NCBI RefSeq assembly: GCF_021233055.1
Contig: NZ_CP089538.1
Location: 2,310,501-2,374,500 of the forward strand
Origin: Spirosoma oryzicola
GTDB lineage: Bacteria > Bacteroidota > Bacteroidia > Cytophagales > Spirosomataceae
Direction: 5' to 3'
DNA length: 64,000 nucleotides
Shown here: piece by piece, positions 1 to 8,688 of the stretch
Layout of the letters: each line of letters starts with the position of its first letter
Position numbering within the stretch: the stretch's first letter is position 1
Program-made: the position numbers and the translations under genes
The notes under the pieces: generated by a model
Databases searched by the model: none
Told to the model about the DNA's origin: nothing
What the model saw: only the letters and a program-made list of their open reading frames with translations

Positions 1-160
1 TTTTTTTGGCGAACAGCGATTTGTGTAGGGACCATTCCGCCAGCGAAATGTCGAAAAACATTTTTTTCTTACCAGCTTCGGCAAACGCAGACGGGGCAAT
101 TGATAAGGCAGCCAGTGATCCGGCGGCCTGCTTCAGAAACGAACGGCGATTCGTATTCAT
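1..160 (-). CDS. Tat-exported sugar phosphate isomerase/epimerase-like protein (N-terminus only)
   Basis: Only the first 53 codons lie in the window; the rest is off the left edge. The start is ATG (CAT at 158-160). The product opens with NRRSFLKQAAGSLAALS, a twin-arginine signal, then a cleavage-like APSAFA and the segment FDISLAEWSLHKSLF. That last segment resembles the first strand of secreted TIM-barrel xylose-isomerase-like (AP endonuclease family 2) proteins of Bacteroidota. The enzyme assignment is inferred from this short stretch. The gene is divergent from the dehydratase at 330. Confidence 0.55.
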   Translation of the reverse strand, partial: MNTNRRSFLKQAAGSLAALSIAPSAFAEAGKKKMFFDISLAEWSLHKSLFAKK

Positions 161-329
161 GGAGGAAGGGATTTAGTACGTGAGTTTTCGAAAACAAAAG
201 ACAGCGATCCTAGCCAGAAAATCAAGTTGGAGCGGAAGACAGCCGGTAAGAAAAGGGTTCTCCAGCGCATAATTACCTGCCTAGCGGACGTTTTCTTTGT
301 AATTTGCGCCCTTCGATGCTTCAAAATCC

Positions 330-1277
330 ATGATCTCTTTAGCTACCATCCGTGAGGCACACGACCGTATTCGGCCTTACATCCACCGTACCCCCGTTTT
401 AACGAACCACACGATCAACGACCGGGTCGGAGCCGAGCTGTTTTTTAAATGTGAGAACTTTCAGAAAGTGGGTGCTTTTAAAGCGCGGGGTGGTTTGAAC
501 GCCGTGTTGCAGGTTGCCGAACATCAGGAAGGAAAGGCGATTACGACGCACTCGTCGGGCAATCACGCCCAGGCGGTTGCCTTTGCCGCCCGTCAGGTCG
601 GAATGCCTGCTTACATCGTGATGCCGCGCACGGCTCCCCAGGTCAAGAAGGACGCGGTGCGAAACTACGGGGCTGACATCATCGAATGCGAACCTACGCT
701 CGACGCTCGTGAAGCCGGGGTTCGGGACGTCATCGAACGCACCGGAGCCGTACTGGTCCATCCGTTCGACGATGACCGGGTGATTGCCGGACAGGCTACG
801 GCGGCCAAAGAACTGATCGAAGATTTTGGTACGGAAAAATCGTTCGATACGATCCTGGCTCCGGTTGGTGGGGGCGGTTTGCTCAGCGGAACGGCGCTGA
901 TTACCCACTACCTGTCGCCCACGACGCGCGTGATTGCGGGTGAACCGGAAGGAGCTGCTGACGCCATCCTGTCGTTTCGCAGTGGCCGGGTCGAAAAAGC
1001 GCCCTACATTAACACTATCGCGGACGGACTCATGACAAACCTCAGCGAGCGGACACTACGCCTGATTCGCGAACACGTCGCTGATATTCTAACCGTTTCG
1101 GACGAAGAAATCATTGCGGCAATGCGTCTGGTGTGGGAGCGGATGAAAATTATTATCGAACCTTCGTGTGCCGTGCCGTTGGCGGCTGTATTAAAACATA
1201 AAGATCAGTTTGCGGGACAGCGCGTCGGTATTATTTTGACCGGAGGCAATGTAGACCTGGGCAAGCTGCCTTTTTAA
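330..1277 (+). CDS. PLP-dependent threonine dehydratase / serine racemase family enzyme
   Basis: The 315-residue protein is a fold-type II PLP enzyme. The motif GAFKARG places the Schiff-base lysine at K51, HSSGNHAQA is the substrate-binding loop, and GGGGLLSG binds the cofactor phosphate. The length matches serine racemase and short catabolic threonine dehydratases; there is no C-terminal ACT regulatory domain as in biosynthetic IlvA. It probably deaminates L-threonine/L-serine to 2-oxo acids or racemises serine; the sequence alone does not separate these. It starts at the first ATG and is followed after 26 bp by the GT22-like gene. Confidence 0.85.
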   Translation: MISLATIREAHDRIRPYIHRTPVLTNHTINDRVGAELFFKCENFQKVGAFKARGGLNAVLQVAEHQEGKAITTHSSGNHAQAVAFAARQVGMPAYIVMPRTAPQVKKDAVRNYGADIIECEPTLDAREAGVRDVIERTGAVLVHPFDDDRVIAGQATAAKELIEDFGTEKSFDTILAPVGGGGLLSGTALITHYLSPTTRVIAGEPEGAADAILSFRSGRVEKAPYINTIADGLMTNLSERTLRLIREHVADILTVSDEEIIAAMRLVWERMKIIIEPSCAVPLAAVLKHKDQFAGQRVGIILTGGNVDLGKLPF

Positions 1278-1303
1278 CGATACCGCTCGGATTACTCCCT
1301 ACA

Positions 1304-2794
1304 ATGAACACAAGTTTACAGTTGATACGTCGCGATTCACGGTTACGGTGGCTCCTGCTTTTCTCGCTGCTTCTACAGATTATTTTCTGCATTACTCAGG
1401 TTGGTTTCCTGCATCCTGATCAGCATTTTCAATTAATCGAGTTTTCTTCCTGGCAACTGGGCGAACCGTCCGGGGCCACCGGGGTGTGGGAGTTAAACAG
1501 CCATATACGGCCTACGCTTCAGGTGTACCTGTTTTCGGGCTTCGTTACCGTGTGCCAATTTTTGCAGATTAATGATCCGTATAGCCAACTAGCTGTTCTC
1601 CGAGTCCTTTTTGGCGTATCCGGGTTCGTCTTGTTTAATGCCCTGGGTATTCATTACTTCAAGTCGGACAGAAAGCGACTTTTTCTCGTATTGCTGCTGA
1701 TCAATTTGTCCTGGTCGCTGCCGTACGTTCGCACTCTGTTCAGCTCCGAAATCGCATCGTCTATCGTGTTCTTCGGCGCTATTCTCCTGTACGAAAAGAG
1801 AAATGAGAAATTTGCCTATGTTTTCCTGACCGGATTGCTGTTCAGCCTGGCGTTCTACTTTCGTTTTCAGATCGCGTTCGGCGTTGTCGGATTCGGCATA
1901 TGGTTGCTGATCATCGAAAAAAAATACAGTAACCTGCTGCCCCTGGCCATCGGCTTTCTCGTCGGGGTGGGTATCAACGTATTCCTCGATTACCATTTTT
2001 ACCACCAGCTGGTATTTACGCCATATGACTATTACCGGGTCAATATCACGGAAGGTAAAGCGGCTGAATTCGGTACGTCCAGTTTTGTGTGGTACATTCT
2101 CATGCTGACTCTGGTGGTGGGTGCGCCCCCTTTTAGTATTTTCTTGTTTTACTACAGTCTGAAAGGAGCGCTGAAAGAATACCGGCAGCCAATCGTTTTG
2201 GCCGTCGTCTTTTTCGTTTTGGGCCATTGTCTGGTGGCGCATAAAGAAGAGCGGTTTATGTTCCCGGTTGTCAATGTCATGCCGATTATTGCGGGCTGGG
2301 GATTACCGTCCTTTATCCGCTATTATGAGCGGGCAGAAAAATGGATTCGACTGATTATAAAAGGAGTGATGAATTTCAGTATAGGACTGAACGTGCTGGT
2401 GTTGGTGCTATTTCTGGTGTTGAATCCGTATTACCAAAGCGTCGAATTTTCGCGCAAACTGGTCAACTACTTCGACGGAGCGAGTCCAACGGTTTATTGC
2501 ATCGATCACACGCCCTTTGAAACAGAAAGCCATTTGCAATTGATGTTCTACCGTCGGGCCGCGCCGGATATGAAACTCGTTGAAATGCACAATCAGGATT
2601 CGATTCGTTATCTGAAAAATGCATGGCTGGCAACTACGTACAACGACGCTAAAGAAAAACTTCCACTTCTGGACAGCCTTGGGTTTAAACCGCAGCTTTA
2701 TTCGTCAACGCCGTTGTGGCATGTTAACCAATGGCTCCAATCAAAGGATATAGGTACCATTAACAATATTTGGGTACTGTACAAAAAGGAGTAG
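1304..2794 (+). CDS. GT22-type mannosyltransferase-like integral membrane protein
   Basis: This 496-residue polytopic membrane protein carries two hallmarks of glycosyltransferase family 22 (the ALG9/PIG-B group of dolichol-phosphate-mannose-dependent GT-C enzymes). HPDQHFQ lies in the first extracytoplasmic loop (residues 37-43; eukaryotic members have HPDEhFq) and HKEERF lies near residues 313-318. The C-terminal 100 residues are hydrophilic, followed by no further membrane span. It probably transfers a sugar from a polyprenyl-phosphate donor on the periplasmic face. The acceptor is unknown. No glycan cluster surrounds it; the palindrome at 2806 lies just downstream. Confidence 0.7.
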   Translation: MNTSLQLIRRDSRLRWLLLFSLLLQIIFCITQVGFLHPDQHFQLIEFSSWQLGEPSGATGVWELNSHIRPTLQVYLFSGFVTVCQFLQINDPYSQLAVLRVLFGVSGFVLFNALGIHYFKSDRKRLFLVLLLINLSWSLPYVRTLFSSEIASSIVFFGAILLYEKRNEKFAYVFLTGLLFSLAFYFRFQIAFGVVGFGIWLLIIEKKYSNLLPLAIGFLVGVGINVFLDYHFYHQLVFTPYDYYRVNITEGKAAEFGTSSFVWYILMLTLVVGAPPFSIFLFYYSLKGALKEYRQPIVLAVVFFVLGHCLVAHKEERFMFPVVNVMPIIAGWGLPSFIRYYERAEKWIRLIIKGVMNFSIGLNVLVLVLFLVLNPYYQSVEFSRKLVNYFDGASPTVYCIDHTPFETESHLQLMFYRRAAPDMKLVEMHNQDSIRYLKNAWLATTYNDAKEKLPLLDSLGFKPQLYSSTPLWHVNQWLQSKDIGTINNIWVLYKKE

Positions 2795-2805
2795 TCATAC
2801 AGCAG

Positions 2806-2858
2806 GTGGTGTCGGTTTTGAGAAACCGACACCACGCGGGCGGCCCCGCCGACACCAC
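2806..2858. repeat. dispersed GTGGTGTCGGTTT palindrome, copy 1 (with a third half-site)
   Basis: There are 13-bp perfect arms at 2806-2818 and 2823-2835 around the loop TGAG. A further CCGACACCAC half-site at 2849-2858 is separated by a GC-rich linker. Read on the minus strand, the linker and extra half-site resemble the outer arm of the 63-bp element at 27618. It lies 12 bp after the GT22-like stop codon, so it could end transcription or protect the 3' end, although no T-run follows. Confidence 0.8.
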
Positions 2859-3034
2859 TGTACGATTCAATTTGCTTCATCGGTGGGGGCGTGTTGAGGT
2901 CATGCTAGGCGAAGGGCTTTGTGAATTCCCAAAAGCAAGGATCGCTTTCTCAAGTACAACGTTGACTAGTAGTGGATTAGCCAGGAGAGTAACTTTTTCC
3001 TGGATTTCTTCGCTCTTTTTCGGCTAATTTTTCG

Positions 3035-3042
3035 TACTTTTA
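3035..3042 (+). promoter_or_regulatory. putative -7 element for pyrG
   Basis: TACTTTTA matches seven of eight positions of the Bacteroidota -7 consensus TAnnTTTG, 31 bp upstream of the pyrG ATG. No TTTG lies at the expected -33 distance, so support is moderate. Confidence 0.4.
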
Positions 3043-3073
3043 CATCCCGTAACGACCAAAACAGGTTTGAATC

Positions 3074-4765
3074 ATGGCGGCTACGGGACCAAAATCCGCG
3101 AAATATATTTTTGTTACGGGCGGGGTAACTTCATCACTTGGCAAAGGCATCATTGCCTCTTCACTGGCCAAACTTCTTCAATCACGAGGGCTTACGGTAA
3201 CGATCCAAAAATTCGATCCGTATATCAATATCGACCCTGGTACACTGAATCCATACGAACACGGTGAGTGCTACGTTACAGACGATGGCGCTGAAACGGA
3301 CCTCGATTTGGGGCACTACGAACGCTTTTTGAATCGCCCGACTTCTCAGGCGAACAACATCACCACAGGCCGTATCTACAACAACGTCATCACGCGCGAA
3401 CGCCGGGGCGATTTCCTGGGAAAAACCGTTCAGGTAGTTCCCCACATCACCGACGAAATCAAGCGGAATATCCGGTTACTGGGTGATACGGGCGAGTACG
3501 ACATCGTGATTACCGAAATCGGCGGTTGCGTGGGTGATATCGAATCACTGCCTTTCGTTGAGGCTGTTCGGCAACTTAAGTTTGAACTGGGCGAACACGA
3601 TACCCTTGTCATTCACCTGACGCTGGTACCGTACCTGCAATCGGCGGGCGAGTTAAAAACCAAACCAACGCAGCACTCCGTTCGGATGCTGCTCGAAAAT
3701 GGCGTTCAGCCTGACATCATCGTCTGTCGGACCGAGCACCCCTTGCCGCAGGACATTCGCCGGAAAATCGCGCTTTTCTGTAACGTACAGGTTAGCTCCG
3801 TTATCGAAGCCATCGATGCCGAGACGATCTACGACGTACCGTTGCTGATGCAGAAAGAGCGGCTCGATCAGCGGGCGCTGTACATGATGGATCTGTACAA
3901 CGACCGGGATGCCGATCTGGACGCGTGGAAAGGATTTTTGGGGCGGCTTAAAAATCCGGGCGACACCTTAAAAATCGGTCTGGTTGGTAAATACGTTGAG
4001 TTGCACGACGCCTACAAATCGATTGCCGAAGCGTTCATCCACGCCGGTGCGGCCAACGAATGCAAAGTGCAGCTGGAATGGATTCAGTCCGAGACACTGG
4101 TTGACGAACACCATTGCGCCGAGGTTCTACGCGATCTGGACGGGGTATTGGTTGCGCCTGGTTTTGGCGAACGGGGAATCGACGGTAAAATCAACGCTGT
4201 ACGTTTCGTGCGCGAAAACAACATTCCGTTCCTCGGTATCTGCCTGGGTATGCAAATGGCTGTCATCGAATACGCCCGCAACGTGATGGGTATCGAAGAC
4301 GCGCATTCGAGCGAGATGGAACCGGATACACCGAACCCGGTTATCAGCATGATGGAAGAACAGAAAACCGTCACGGATAAGGGTGGTACGATGCGTCTGG
4401 GTGCGTACACGTGTAAACTGAAACGTGATTCGCTGGCGCATCAGATCTACGGTAAAACGCAGATCAGTGAGCGGCATCGGCACCGGTATGAGTTCAACAA
4501 CGATTACCAGGATCGGTTCGAGAAGGCAGGTTTACGCCCAACGGGAATTAACCCCGATACGAATCTGGTCGAAATCGTTGAACTGAAGAGCCACCCCTGG
4601 TTTGTAGGCGTGCAGTTTCACCCTGAACTGAAGAGCACGGTTATGAATCCGCACCCGTTATTTGTGCAGTTTGTACGGGCCGCGCTCACCTATAATCAGC
4701 AGAAACGCACCGCTGACACGCCAGAGCGCTCCGCTCCTGTAGAAACCGTCGAGGTGGTTGATTAA
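3074..4765 (+). CDS. pyrG: CTP synthase
   Basis: This 563-residue enzyme converts UTP to CTP using ATP and glutamine ammonia, the last step of pyrimidine nucleotide synthesis. The N-terminal amidoligase domain has the P-loop-like GGVTSSLGKGI and KFDPYINIDPG. The C-terminal class I glutamine amidotransferase domain has the nucleophile elbow GICLGMQ with Cys390 and the FHPE motif giving His516 and Glu518, so the catalytic triad is complete. The length is slightly above the usual 530-550 because of a variable tail after FVRAAL. The start is the ATG opening the conserved KYIFVTGGV region. It probably has its own promoter and is followed by yidC. Confidence 0.98.
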   Translation: MAATGPKSAKYIFVTGGVTSSLGKGIIASSLAKLLQSRGLTVTIQKFDPYINIDPGTLNPYEHGECYVTDDGAETDLDLGHYERFLNRPTSQANNITTGRIYNNVITRERRGDFLGKTVQVVPHITDEIKRNIRLLGDTGEYDIVITEIGGCVGDIESLPFVEAVRQLKFELGEHDTLVIHLTLVPYLQSAGELKTKPTQHSVRMLLENGVQPDIIVCRTEHPLPQDIRRKIALFCNVQVSSVIEAIDAETIYDVPLLMQKERLDQRALYMMDLYNDRDADLDAWKGFLGRLKNPGDTLKIGLVGKYVELHDAYKSIAEAFIHAGAANECKVQLEWIQSETLVDEHHCAEVLRDLDGVLVAPGFGERGIDGKINAVRFVRENNIPFLGICLGMQMAVIEYARNVMGIEDAHSSEMEPDTPNPVISMMEEQKTVTDKGGTMRLGAYTCKLKRDSLAHQIYGKTQISERHRHRYEFNNDYQDRFEKAGLRPTGINPDTNLVEIVELKSHPWFVGVQFHPELKSTVMNPHPLFVQFVRAALTYNQQKRTADTPERSAPVETVEVVD

Positions 4766-4788
4766 CCGCCGATATTGGCGTAATTTTG
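4758..4788 (+). promoter_or_regulatory. promoter of yidC
   Basis: TTG (4758-4760), 20 bp, then TAATTTTG (4781-4788), a full match to the -7 consensus TAnnTTTG. The -33 box overlaps the pyrG stop codon. The predicted start site near 4793 gives a leader of about 75 nt that contains the hairpin at 4797-4856. Confidence 0.65.
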
Positions 4789-4796
4789 CCAAAAAT

Positions 4797-4856
4797 AATT
4801 TTCAGTCGTCAGTCTCGGTTCTACTAGGGTTCGACCGAGACTGATGACCGAAAATT
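4797..4856 (+). promoter_or_regulatory. long hairpin in the yidC 5' leader
   Basis: The arms 4805-4819 (GTCGTCAGTCTCGGT) and 4834-4848 pair with one mismatch around a 14-nt loop. Outer AATTTT/AAAATT segments extend the stem to 4797 and 4856. It lies between the predicted start site and the ATG at 4870. It is not followed by a T-run, so it is more likely a leader structure than a terminator. Confidence 0.6.
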
Positions 4857-4869
4857 GAAATCATAGAAA

Positions 4870-6723
4870 ATGGATCGTAATCAAGTAATTGGCATTGTCC
4901 TGATTCTGGCGATGCTGGTCGGCTATCAACTGCTGGTGCCGAAACCCGCGCCCGAAAAACAGGCTGCCCAAAAAACGCAGACAACAAAACCAACAACAGC
5001 GTCGGGCGCGGCTGCGGCTATCACCAAGGCCGAACAACCCCTCGACTCAGCGGCAGCCAAAGCGCAGTTTGGCGACTTCGCAACGGTAGCAACCGGTGAA
5101 AACCGCGATATCGTCGTTGAAAACAAAGACATAAAATTAACCTTCAGTACACAGGGTGGTCGGGTTAAAGAAGTAATCCTCAAAAACTACAAGACCTACG
5201 ATCAGAAGCCACTCGTACTCATCGATGATCAGCGCAGCAAAACGCTGCTGGAACTGCCAACCAACCGGGGCAAAGTCGATTTACACAAGCTTTACTACCA
5301 GACTACGGCGCAGAGCGGTACGGTTAGCGGCCAGCCCCAGCAGATTGTCTTCCGGGCGGAAGTAGCGCCAGGTCAGTCCGTCGAGCAGGTCTATACCGTT
5401 CCGGCAGAAGGCTACGTACTGGATTACGACCTGAAACTGAATGGTCTGTCGAGCACCGTAGCTAACGGCGATATTCGTTTTTTCTGGGAAGACAAAATGA
5501 GCCAGTACGAGAACGATTTATCGAACAACCGTCGCGCGGCTACCATCGATTACCTGACGGCTGACGAGAACTTCGAGAAGCTGACCGAAGGTGAAAGCAA
5601 TCAGGAAGTTACGGTGGAAGAACCCGTTCAGTGGTTTACCATCAAGCACAAGTATTTTCTGGCGGGTTTTGTGGCAAAAAATGCGCCCATGCCCAAAGCC
5701 GATTTTAAAGCGCTGGTCGATCCGGCTGATAGCAGTGTTGTCAAAACGGCCGTAGCCGACGTAACCTTGCCAATTGCTGACGTGAAAGCCGGTAAAGGAC
5801 AGTACAAATTCTACTACGGTCCCAACGATTTCCAGTTGCTGGGTAGTGTAGCGCCCGAGTTCGACCAGAACGTTTACCTGGGTTACTCGATCCTGAAGCC
5901 GATCAACAAATACTTCTTCGTGCCCGTATTTAACCTGCTGGAGAAGTTTATCTCGAATTACGGCCTGCTGATCATCGCGCTGGTTGTCTTCGTAAAGCTG
6001 CTTTTGACGCCACTGACCTACAAATCGTACGTGAGTATGGCCAAGATGCGCGTTCTAGCCCCTGAGATCAATGAGATCAAGGAGCGCGTGGGCGACGATA
6101 TGGCGAAGCAGCAGTCGGAGCAGATGAAACTTTATCAGGAAGTAGGGGTTAGTCCGTTGAGTGGCTGTATTCCGGTGTTGGCTACCATGCCTATTCTGTT
6201 CTCGCTGTTCATGCTGTTTCCAAACCTAATCGAACTGCGGCAGAAACCCTTCCTGTGGGCCAGTGACCTCTCGACCTACGATGCGTTTATCACGTTCCCA
6301 ACGCTGCCGTTCATTGGCGGACACCTGAGTTTGTTTACGGTACTGATGACCGCGTCGTCGATTGCGTACGCTTACTACAACAACCAGACCACGCCGACTC
6401 AACCGGGGCCGGTAAACATGAAGGCGTTAAGCTACGTTTTTCCGCTGATGTTTATGTTCGTTCTGAACTCGTATCCAGCCGGTCTGACGTTCTATTATTT
6501 TGTATCGAACATCGTAACGATCACGCAGCAACAGCTTATTCGCCGGTTTGTTGACGAGGATAAAATTAAAGCGGTGCTGGACGAAAATCGTCGGAAAAGT
6601 GCGTCGGGTCAGGCCAAGAAACCCGGTGGTTTCCAGGCGCTATTGCAAAAACAACTGGCTGCGGCTGAAGAGGCTCGCAAACAGGCTGACGAAGCACAAC
6701 GGAAAGCAAAACAGAAAAAGTAA
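4870..6723 (+). CDS. yidC: membrane protein insertase YidC
   Basis: YidC/Oxa1 family insertase of 617 residues, which inserts inner-membrane proteins alone or with SecYEG. It has an N-terminal signal-anchor (VIGIVLILAMLVGYQLLV), an Ala/Thr-rich linker, a large periplasmic beta-sandwich domain to about residue 340, and then the conserved C-terminal membrane domain containing SPLSGCIPVLATMPILFSLF. The tail after residue 580 is strongly basic (GGFQALLQKQ to KAKQKK), as expected for ribosome contact. Length and architecture fit Gram-negative YidC. It has its own promoter and a strong terminator follows at 6781. Confidence 0.97.
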   Translation: MDRNQVIGIVLILAMLVGYQLLVPKPAPEKQAAQKTQTTKPTTASGAAAAITKAEQPLDSAAAKAQFGDFATVATGENRDIVVENKDIKLTFSTQGGRVKEVILKNYKTYDQKPLVLIDDQRSKTLLELPTNRGKVDLHKLYYQTTAQSGTVSGQPQQIVFRAEVAPGQSVEQVYTVPAEGYVLDYDLKLNGLSSTVANGDIRFFWEDKMSQYENDLSNNRRAATIDYLTADENFEKLTEGESNQEVTVEEPVQWFTIKHKYFLAGFVAKNAPMPKADFKALVDPADSSVVKTAVADVTLPIADVKAGKGQYKFYYGPNDFQLLGSVAPEFDQNVYLGYSILKPINKYFFVPVFNLLEKFISNYGLLIIALVVFVKLLLTPLTYKSYVSMAKMRVLAPEINEIKERVGDDMAKQQSEQMKLYQEVGVSPLSGCIPVLATMPILFSLFMLFPNLIELRQKPFLWASDLSTYDAFITFPTLPFIGGHLSLFTVLMTASSIAYAYYNNQTTPTQPGPVNMKALSYVFPLMFMFVLNSYPAGLTFYYFVSNIVTITQQQLIRRFVDEDKIKAVLDENRRKSASGQAKKPGGFQALLQKQLAAAEEARKQADEAQRKAKQKK

Positions 6724-6780
6724 CGGTTACGGTCAGTCCAAGGTCTTGACAATAGAATCGAAACTGTCTGGTAACAGCCA

Positions 6781-6810
6781 ACAAAAGCAACGCCTGGGCG
6801 TTGCTTTTGT
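6781..6810 (+). terminator. terminator after yidC
   Basis: Perfect 14-bp arms ACAAAAGCAACGCC (6781-6794) and 6797-6810 with a 2-nt centre (a tetraloop in RNA). The 3' arm contributes TTTTGT. It lies 57 bp after the yidC stop and 21 bp before the next start. Confidence 0.75.
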
Positions 6811-6831
6811 GCATTAACCCAAATAAACAAC

Positions 6832-8634
6832 ATGAACGGTAGGATGAATTATCGTACACTAACGATAGTTAGTTTGCTTTTGCTTCTAAATAAACTACTC
6901 GCTGTAGCGCAGGTTTCTGGCGATGCGTTAAAACGGTATAAAGCAGCCGTTCAGTTGGTGCAAACGGGCAATTACGAGCGGGCTAGGGCAGACCTGAATA
7001 CCATCATCCAGCGGGAGGGCGCTTTGGCGCCCTATGCACACTACTACTATGCGCTTGCTGCCTTCCGGCAACGAGATTTTACCCAGGCTCGGCTAATGAT
7101 CAAACAGTTGATGAATCGCTACCCGAACTGGCAAAAAATGGACGACGCGACTTATCTGTTTGCGGCAACCTGCATGGAAACCGGGCAGTACGAAGACGCA
7201 CTTGACGCCATTCAGCAAATCCGGAATCCAGCTTTTCGAACCGATGTGACAAAGCTAGAACAGGCTTTTCTGGGACGAGTGACGAATTTGAATCAACTGA
7301 AGCAACTGAACAGAGAGTTTCCTGATGATCGTATCGTGGGGCTGGCTTTGATCGACCTTATTCAGCGAACGGCTACTGATAAAGATGATCTGGAATTGTC
7401 GGATCGCTTAACAAACCGCTTTGGCGTACCCGGTACGGTGGGCCCTCGTTCGACAAGTACGGCAGCCTCGACTACCCCCTCAGCGGCTACCCCAACCGCA
7501 ACGACGCCCGCTCAACCGGCCCGTAATACGCGGGCAAAAGGCTATTACAACGTTGCCATTATGTTTCCGTTTCGCCTGGACGAATTTAATCCTGATAAGC
7601 GTCAGCGGTCTAACCAGTACGTGTATGACCTGTACAATGGCATCAAGATGGCGAAGGACAAGTTGCAGGAAGAAGGAATAACTATCAATCTGTTCGCCTA
7701 TGATGTTGACAATGATGCGAACAAAACGCTGGAACTGGTCAATAGTCCTGCTTTTGCCCAGACGGACATGATCATCGGTCCGCTTTATGTCGAGCCGAAC
7801 CGGATTGCGTCGACGTTTGCCAATCAAAACAACATGTTGCTGCTGAATCCCATTGCTACCAGCAGTGAATTGGTGAGCAACCAGCCCATGTCGTTCCTGG
7901 CGCAGCCATCCCTGAACCAACAGGCGCTGAAAGCCGCCGAACTAAGCCGTAACCTGAAAGGATTGCGCCGGGCGGCTATTTACTTTGGTTCAACCCGCAA
8001 GGATTCGTTGCTGGCTACCGCGTATCGGAACGAACTGAAACGGCAAAACTACCAGATCCTCGATTTTCGAAAGGTGAGCGGTTCGGCTCAGACAATGGCC
8101 GACGCCATGAAGCTATCAGGTACCGCAACGCCCACCCGTTCAACCTCGGCAACCACCCCGGCTACCGTCACCCCCGTTTCGGTAGGGCACGTATTCTTTG
8201 CAAGCAGTAACGACGAGGAAGGTAATCGCATGATCGACGCCCTAAGCCGTCGTAAAGTAAATGGGCCACTAATTGCCACGGCTTCGGCCTTTGATTTTTA
8301 CAAGAACGGTCCCTCAACCTTTACCCGTCGGGATCTTTACCTGCTTTACCCGGATTTTATCGACTCATCGCGGGAGCCGGTTACTGCGTTTGAAGAAGAA
8401 TACTTAGCGAAGCAGAACACCATCCCGTCGATATTCGTCAGTCAGGGATACGACATGATGCTGTTTTTCGGGCGTCAGCTGGCGAAGAATGGCACGCAGT
8501 TCCGTAACAGAAACAGCCTGCGTTCCGATACGGATGATTACCTGCTATCGGGCTTCGATTATACACAGAGTAACGACAATCAATTGGCGCCAATCGTCAA
8601 GTTCGAGGACGGGCGATTTGTGAAGATTAACTAA
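6832..8634 (+). CDS. LpoA-like protein: TPR region plus periplasmic-binding (type 1) domain
   Basis: The 600-residue exported protein has a signal peptide (LLLLNKLLAVAQV), a helical TPR-like region (residues ~25-190), a Thr/Ser/Pro/Ala-rich linker (~205-232), and a leucine-binding-protein-like periplasmic-binding domain (YYNVAIMFPFRLDEF onward, DMIIGPLYVEPN, GYDMMLFFGRQL). The TPR plus type 1 binding fold order resembles LpoA, the outer-membrane activator of peptidoglycan synthases. No lipobox cysteine is visible, so a soluble periplasmic form is more likely. A second Thr/Ser/Pro-rich insert sits within the binding domain. The role in peptidoglycan synthesis or amino-acid binding is inference. 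Confidence 0.65.
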   Translation: MNGRMNYRTLTIVSLLLLLNKLLAVAQVSGDALKRYKAAVQLVQTGNYERARADLNTIIQREGALAPYAHYYYALAAFRQRDFTQARLMIKQLMNRYPNWQKMDDATYLFAATCMETGQYEDALDAIQQIRNPAFRTDVTKLEQAFLGRVTNLNQLKQLNREFPDDRIVGLALIDLIQRTATDKDDLELSDRLTNRFGVPGTVGPRSTSTAASTTPSAATPTATTPAQPARNTRAKGYYNVAIMFPFRLDEFNPDKRQRSNQYVYDLYNGIKMAKDKLQEEGITINLFAYDVDNDANKTLELVNSPAFAQTDMIIGPLYVEPNRIASTFANQNNMLLLNPIATSSELVSNQPMSFLAQPSLNQQALKAAELSRNLKGLRRAAIYFGSTRKDSLLATAYRNELKRQNYQILDFRKVSGSAQTMADAMKLSGTATPTRSTSATTPATVTPVSVGHVFFASSNDEEGNRMIDALSRRKVNGPLIATASAFDFYKNGPSTFTRRDLYLLYPDFIDSSREPVTAFEEEYLAKQNTIPSIFVSQGYDMMLFFGRQLAKNGTQFRNRNSLRSDTDDYLLSGFDYTQSNDNQLAPIVKFEDGRFVKIN

Positions 8635-8688
8635 CGATCAAAAGAGTACGCCATAAACAAACTATTTAAGTCGGTATAAAGCGAACTC

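Noticed and set aside
2806..2858. CRISPR-like or tandem repeat array
   Set aside because: Only a hairpin plus one extra half-site; no regular spacers, and the other copies are many kilobases apart.
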